Below are positions 36,170 through 38,963 of a DNA stretch of 38,963 bases, piece after piece. Source of the DNA: Legionellales bacterium (GTDB lineage: Bacteria > Pseudomonadota > Gammaproteobacteria > Legionellales > Legionellaceae); contig DAIDKT010000046.1 of NCBI GenBank assembly GCA_027449905.1, positions 1 to 38,963 on the forward strand, given 5' to 3'. How positions within the stretch are numbered: position 1 is the first letter of the stretch; each line of letters opens with the position of its first letter. A program made the translations under genes and the position numbers. The notes below the pieces were generated by a model. It searched no databases and was not told where the DNA came from. It worked only from the letters and a program-made list of their open reading frames with translations.

Positions 36170-36625
36170 ATGTTGATTTTTTTTAAATTATTTGTGGTCA
36201 GTTTTTTGATGTCTCAGCATGCATATGCTTTCACTTGCTATTTAACGATGGTGAAGGATTCTTGTTGGACAAATTATAATGTTTCTATGACGGCTTCAAA
36301 TGCAAACACAGGTGAAAAGTTAATCACAGTTAACGCCCCCAAAGGACAGTCATGGGCAAGAAGTGAATTTGAATGCCAGCCAGGACAAACATTGTCCATG
36401 ACGGCTCAGTTTAGCCCCGTGATTTGGGCTGGACAAGAAAATGCTGTTTATCCTGGACAGCGTTATTGGTTACTTCCTGGCAAAGTTGAAAATGGCATTA
36501 CCGGATGGAATTTGACCATATGTTTCCCCAAGTGGTTCGCAAAAGTACCTGTGGTTCCTAATTCAAGCGGAAATTGTCAATGCAATACAGATAATATTCC
36601 GCCAGTGCCGCCGACTAAAAAATAG
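36170..36625 (+). CDS. small exported cysteine-rich protein of Legionellales type
   Basis: A 151-aa protein with signal peptide MLIFFKLFVVSFLMSQHAYA, cleavage before FTCYL. The mature part contains FTCYLTMVKDSCWTNYNVSM, KGQSWARSEFECQPGQ and a C-terminal SGNCQCNTDNIPPVPP; six cysteines in total suggest disulfides and a periplasmic or secreted location. I recall similar phrases in hypothetical exported proteins of Legionella relatives, without a known function. ATG 36170 is preferred (AAAGG eight bases upstream) over ATG 36149, which has none. Upstream tandem palindromes suggest regulation. Confidence 0.8.
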   Translation: MLIFFKLFVVSFLMSQHAYAFTCYLTMVKDSCWTNYNVSMTASNANTGEKLITVNAPKGQSWARSEFECQPGQTLSMTAQFSPVIWAGQENAVYPGQRYWLLPGKVENGITGWNLTICFPKWFAKVPVVPNSSGNCQCNTDNIPPVPPTKK

Positions 36626-36714
36626 AGTTTGCTGGTCTCGATGCCGTTTCGAATCGAAGAATGCTAAGATGTTACCTCGATTAAGCGCATAGCGAAATAT
36701 TTCCTACCAGCGCC

Positions 36715-37548
36715 TTAAATTTGGCACTGAGTACAGTAGCTTGTGGTTCTTTGTGAGATTTTCATGGAGGTAAAAGGGGTCTGGCAAATAGAACAGGGTA
36801 ATCCGGCGCGGCCATATGCTTGTAATTGTATGGCGAAATAACCCGGCTTCCCATCGCTTTTTAGAAAATCTTTTAAAGTGGTGCCACCGGCTAAAATGGC
36901 TTGTTGTAAAATCAATTTAATTTGCTCAACTAACACATGCATTTGTTGCTTCGTTATGGTTTTTGCAGGTTTTGCTGGGTGAATTTTTGCTGAAAAAAGC
37001 GACTCAGTTGCATAAATATTACCAATACCAACCACGATTTTATTATCCATGATCAATGATTTAATTGGTATCGACCGATTTGATGCCTGGTGAAACAAAT
37101 ATGAGGCTGTAAATTCTGAATTGAGTGGTTCTAGACCGAGGGCCTGTAATTGAGGACAAGTATTGGCGTCACCTTCAACCCAAAGCATTGCACCAAAACG
37201 CCGGGGGTCTGTATAGCGAATAATAGACCGATTGTGCAGTAGTATGTCAACATGATCATGTCGACCTGGTGGTGTATCTTCCTTGAGAATTTGCAAACGA
37301 CCGGACATCCCCAAATGGACAATAACGGCACAAGATGAAGCATGTTGGTGTGAAATTAATTTTAAAATAATATACTTGCCGCGTCGAATTACGTCTTTAA
37401 TTTGGCAACCCGCTAATTTATCAGATAAGTTTGCAATGATAGGCCAACGAAGTTTATGTTGTCGAACAACCGCTTTTAAAATAAGCTGGTTTTCGATATG
37501 CGATCTTATGCCACGCACAGTTGTTTCAACTTCAGGTAATTCAGGCAT
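36715..37548 (-). CDS. mutM: formamidopyrimidine-DNA glycosylase MutM (Fpg)
   Basis: A 277-aa base-excision repair enzyme that removes 8-oxoguanine and nicks the abasic site. N-terminus PELPEVETTVRGI (catalytic Pro2 and Glu3), Lys58 in RRGKYI, the helix-two-turn-helix region IVGIGNIYATESLF, and a C-terminal zinc finger with paired cysteines in CSICQTPF and YCTQCQI. The length is close to E. coli Fpg (269). It is a single gene following the terminator of the small gene upstream. Confidence 0.96.
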   Translation of the reverse strand: MPELPEVETTVRGIRSHIENQLILKAVVRQHKLRWPIIANLSDKLAGCQIKDVIRRGKYIILKLISHQHASSCAVIVHLGMSGRLQILKEDTPPGRHDHVDILLHNRSIIRYTDPRRFGAMLWVEGDANTCPQLQALGLEPLNSEFTASYLFHQASNRSIPIKSLIMDNKIVVGIGNIYATESLFSAKIHPAKPAKTITKQQMHVLVEQIKLILQQAILAGGTTLKDFLKSDGKPGYFAIQLQAYGRAGLPCSICQTPFTSMKISQRTTSYCTQCQI

Positions 37549-37609
37549 TTTTTTGTTCTGGGGTTACAGGAATTTCGGAAAAGTATATCATCCATTTTTT
37601 GAGAAGAAA

Positions 37610-37633
37610 AATGCCACAGCTGACTGTGGCATT
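37610..37633 (-). terminator. rho-independent terminator of the 44-aa gene
   Basis: AATGCCACAG (37610-37619) and CTGTGGCATT (37624-37633) form a perfect 10-bp stem with a 4-base loop. On the minus strand it is followed by a T-rich run (ATTTTTCTTCTC). It lies 18 bases after the stop at 37651 and before mutM, so it should insulate the two genes. Confidence 0.85.
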
Positions 37634-37650
37634 TTACTATGACTTACTTA

Positions 37651-37785
37651 TTATTTGCTTCTTTCATTTGGACGGTGATTGATTTTATCAAGATTAGATG
37701 GTTTTTGTGGCTTTTTGGTTTTTTTGACTTGTGCATCTTGATCTACAGTTTGTGATTTACCTTGTGAATAATTGAATGTACTCAT
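37651..37785 (-). CDS. 44-aa basic, disordered small protein
   Basis: ATG 37785 is preceded by TTAGGAG about ten bases upstream and opens a 44-codon frame ending TAA at 37651, directly followed by a strong terminator. The product begins MSTFNYSQGKSQTVDQDAQ, continues with a lysine-rich core (VKKTKKPQKPSN) and ends DKINHRPNERSK. It has no cysteine, no membrane segment and little predicted structure. A complete ribosome site, gene and terminator unit argue for a real small gene; its function is unknown. Confidence 0.65.
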   Translation of the reverse strand: MSTFNYSQGKSQTVDQDAQVKKTKKPQKPSNLDKINHRPNERSK

Positions 37786-37895
37786 TTCGAATGTCTCCTA
37801 ATTGTTTAGAGTCTTTATACAGCTGCATCCTAATTAAAGTATATAATTAGAAAAATGCAAGTCGTTATTTCTTTATAAAAAAATCAGGGGTACAG

Positions 37896-38561
37896 ATGCA
37901 AACAATTACATGGGTTCAGTCGATTGCGGTTTGGATTATACCTGTTTTATTTGCTATCACCTTGCATGAAGCAGCTCATGCTTGGGTTGCAAATTATTGT
38001 GGCGATACCACAGCCAAAGCCCAAGGGCGACTGAGTCTTAACCCACTCAAACATATTGATCCGATTGGTACAGTCGTTGTTCCTCTGTTCATCGCAGTGA
38101 TGAGTGGGTTTCAATTTGTTTTTGGGTGGGCTAAGCCAGTGCCTATTAATTGGGAAAAATTACATCGACCAAGATGGGATGTTGCCATGGTTGCTGCTGC
38201 TGGACCGCTTGCAAATTTCTTTATGTCATTATTGTGGGCTTTTTGTGCCAAGATAGGCATGTTGTATGATCCAACTAAATCGATGACAGCGCTTTTTATG
38301 TTGTTGACGGGTATGGCGGGTATTCAAATAAACTTAGTATTGGCTTTTTTAAATTTAATACCGATTCCACCATTGGACGGTGGGCGGGTGCTATCCTGTT
38401 TATTACCGCCCAAACTAGCTAGTTATTATGCAAAAATAGAACCATTTGGTTTTTTCATTATTATACTCTTGTTATTCACTGGTCTAATCGGTCGATTTAT
38501 TTCGCCTCTGCTTTTGGGGTCTATATATCTGATCAATTCCTTATTTCACATCATCAACTAA
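37896..38561 (+). CDS. site-2-type zinc metalloprotease (peptidase M50)
   Basis: A 221-aa polytopic inner-membrane protease. Zinc motif HEAAH at 24-28 in the first helix, the third ligand Asp161 in NLIPIPPLDGGRV, and the conserved GDTTAKAQGRLSLNPLKHIDPIG loop between the helices. There is no PDZ or CBS domain, so it belongs to the minimal M50 group, whose substrates are mostly unknown; intramembrane cleavage of membrane-anchored regulators is the family role. The ribosome site AGGGG lies five bases before the ATG. Confidence 0.92.
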   Translation: MQTITWVQSIAVWIIPVLFAITLHEAAHAWVANYCGDTTAKAQGRLSLNPLKHIDPIGTVVVPLFIAVMSGFQFVFGWAKPVPINWEKLHRPRWDVAMVAAAGPLANFFMSLLWAFCAKIGMLYDPTKSMTALFMLLTGMAGIQINLVLAFLNLIPIPPLDGGRVLSCLLPPKLASYYAKIEPFGFFIIILLLFTGLIGRFISPLLLGSIYLINSLFHIIN

Positions 38562-38823
38562 AATAGATCCTTTTCACGTTATTGCTAAAGGTTCTGCTGG
38601 GTGATGATCATTTTGCACAGCTGGTTCGTTTCAAGTTAATAGTTTTAATTACTATACAATAGGATAAAAATATGTGAATAACTTATTAAACGAGTACTTT
38701 AATCAAATTGTATTAGAACCCAACACAATATCGTATCTTGTTGAAAATAAACGGTTTTTTTAACAATTGGTGAACCGTGTTCTGTGTTTGGTTATCCACA
38801 AAAACTGTGGATAACCTTGTGTA
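38562..38823. other. AT-rich gene-free stretch with DnaA boxes
   Basis: No coding frame of note. The stretch is AT-rich and holds a DnaA-box match TGTGAATAA (38673-38681, complement TTATTCACA) and the palindromic pair of boxes at 38790-38816. It ends at the IS630-type terminal repeat at about 38824. Confidence 0.45.
38790..38816. promoter_or_regulatory. inverted pair of perfect DnaA boxes
   Basis: GGTTATCCACA (38790-38800), a 5-base spacer, then TGTGGATAACC (38806-38816): a perfect 11-bp inverted repeat. Each arm contains TTATCCACA, the consensus high-affinity DnaA box. It could be part of a replication origin, a DnaA-titrating site or a DnaA-regulated promoter. Confidence 0.55.
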
Positions 38824-38963
38824 TATACCCATCGGACCTGAAGATGCGAACTATGCAAGTTTTAAGCGTTGAAAATTATCATTAATGCGGCACCTCATAA
38901 TGTCTAAGTACAAGCCGATATTGTCAAAAAATCCAAGGATGGCTTCTGTAAAGTCAGAAAATT
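38824..38963 (-). mobile_element. IS630-family insertion sequence, transposase 3' end (element runs off the window)
   Basis: Begins with TATACCCATCG (38824-38834), the inverse complement of the other IS end at 129-139. The transposase C-terminus follows on the minus strand. Same orientation as the copy at the left edge, so together they show the two opposite ends of the same kind of element. Confidence 0.6.
38851..38963 (-). CDS. IS630-family transposase, C-terminal 36 codons (partial)
   Basis: Minus-strand frame entering from the right edge and stopping at TAG 38851. The visible end, SDFTEAILGFFDNIG followed by MRCRINDNFQRLKLA, matches the usual C-terminus of IS630 DDE transposases, where a helix of the F-x-AI-x-FF type is followed by RINDNF. 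The rest lies outside the window. With the N-terminal 28 codons at 1-84 it cannot make a complete gene. Confidence 0.6.
   Translation of the reverse strand, partial: FSDFTEAILGFFDNIGLYLDIMRCRINDNFQRLKLA

Noticed and set aside
38818..38826. A fourth DnaA-box-like site, TGTGTATAT
   Set aside because: It mismatches the consensus at one end and spans the IS junction, so it is likely created by the insertion.

Overview
The window reads as a chromosomal contig of a low-to-mid GC gammaproteobacterium, most likely a Legionellales-type, host-associated organism. Housekeeping blocks are ordered as in gammaproteobacteria (kdsD-kdsC-lptCAB divergent from mlaFEDCB-ibaG-murA). A stand-alone type II secretion block gspF-K lies next to glnA, as I recall from Legionella. 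Accessory genes include a eukaryotic-like protein kinase, a 1430-aa SecA-like ATPase, a papain-like cysteine protease, small exported cysteine-containing proteins and a secreted hydrolase. The genus is an inference; no rRNA gene is present to settle it.

Layout: (1) 1-139, the end of an IS630-family element, running into a Gln-rich orphan gene (139-1536). (2) 1621-4580, an outer-membrane barrel protein and a secreted alpha/beta hydrolase. (3) 4739-8821, gspF-G-H-I-J-K on the minus strand. (4) 8918-11359, glnA and a quinone-oxidoreductase-like enzyme. (5) 11351-19320, the accessory stretch: kinase, small exported protein, coiled-coil protein, a 144-bp MITE with a perfect 9-bp target duplication, the SecA-like ATPase and a DUF2892 protein. 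(6) 19289-24183, kdsD-kdsC-lptC-lptA-lptB-lnt on the minus strand. (7) 24412-31832, mlaFEDCB-ibaG-murA, a Nif3-like gene, a PglF/WbpM-type epimerase-dehydratase and a PspC protein on the plus strand. (8) 32031-38561, a frameshifted cysteine protease gene, a small membrane protein, DoxX, an amino-acid permease, tRNA-Ser(GGA), a tandem palindromic operator-like repeat, an exported protein, mutM, a 44-aa gene with its own terminator, and an M50 protease. (9) 38562-38963, an AT-rich gene-free stretch with inverted DnaA boxes, then the other end of an IS630-family element.

The central core is an envelope-building region: Kdo supply (KdsD/KdsC), LPS transport (LptABC), lipoprotein acylation (Lnt), phospholipid retrograde transport (Mla), peptidoglycan precursor synthesis (MurA) and a sugar-nucleotide enzyme. 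The T2SS pseudopilus block would serve secretion of exoenzymes, and the adjacent hydrolase is a plausible client. The most unusual items are the SecA-like ATPase with a long unrecognised N-terminal region, the single-base-disrupted cysteine protease whose Q30/C36/H225 motif appears only after frame repair, the MITE, the twin palindromes at 36032-36109 and the DnaA-box palindrome next to an IS end. Both window ends lie inside IS630-family copies in the same orientation, which suggests the contig was broken at repeats.
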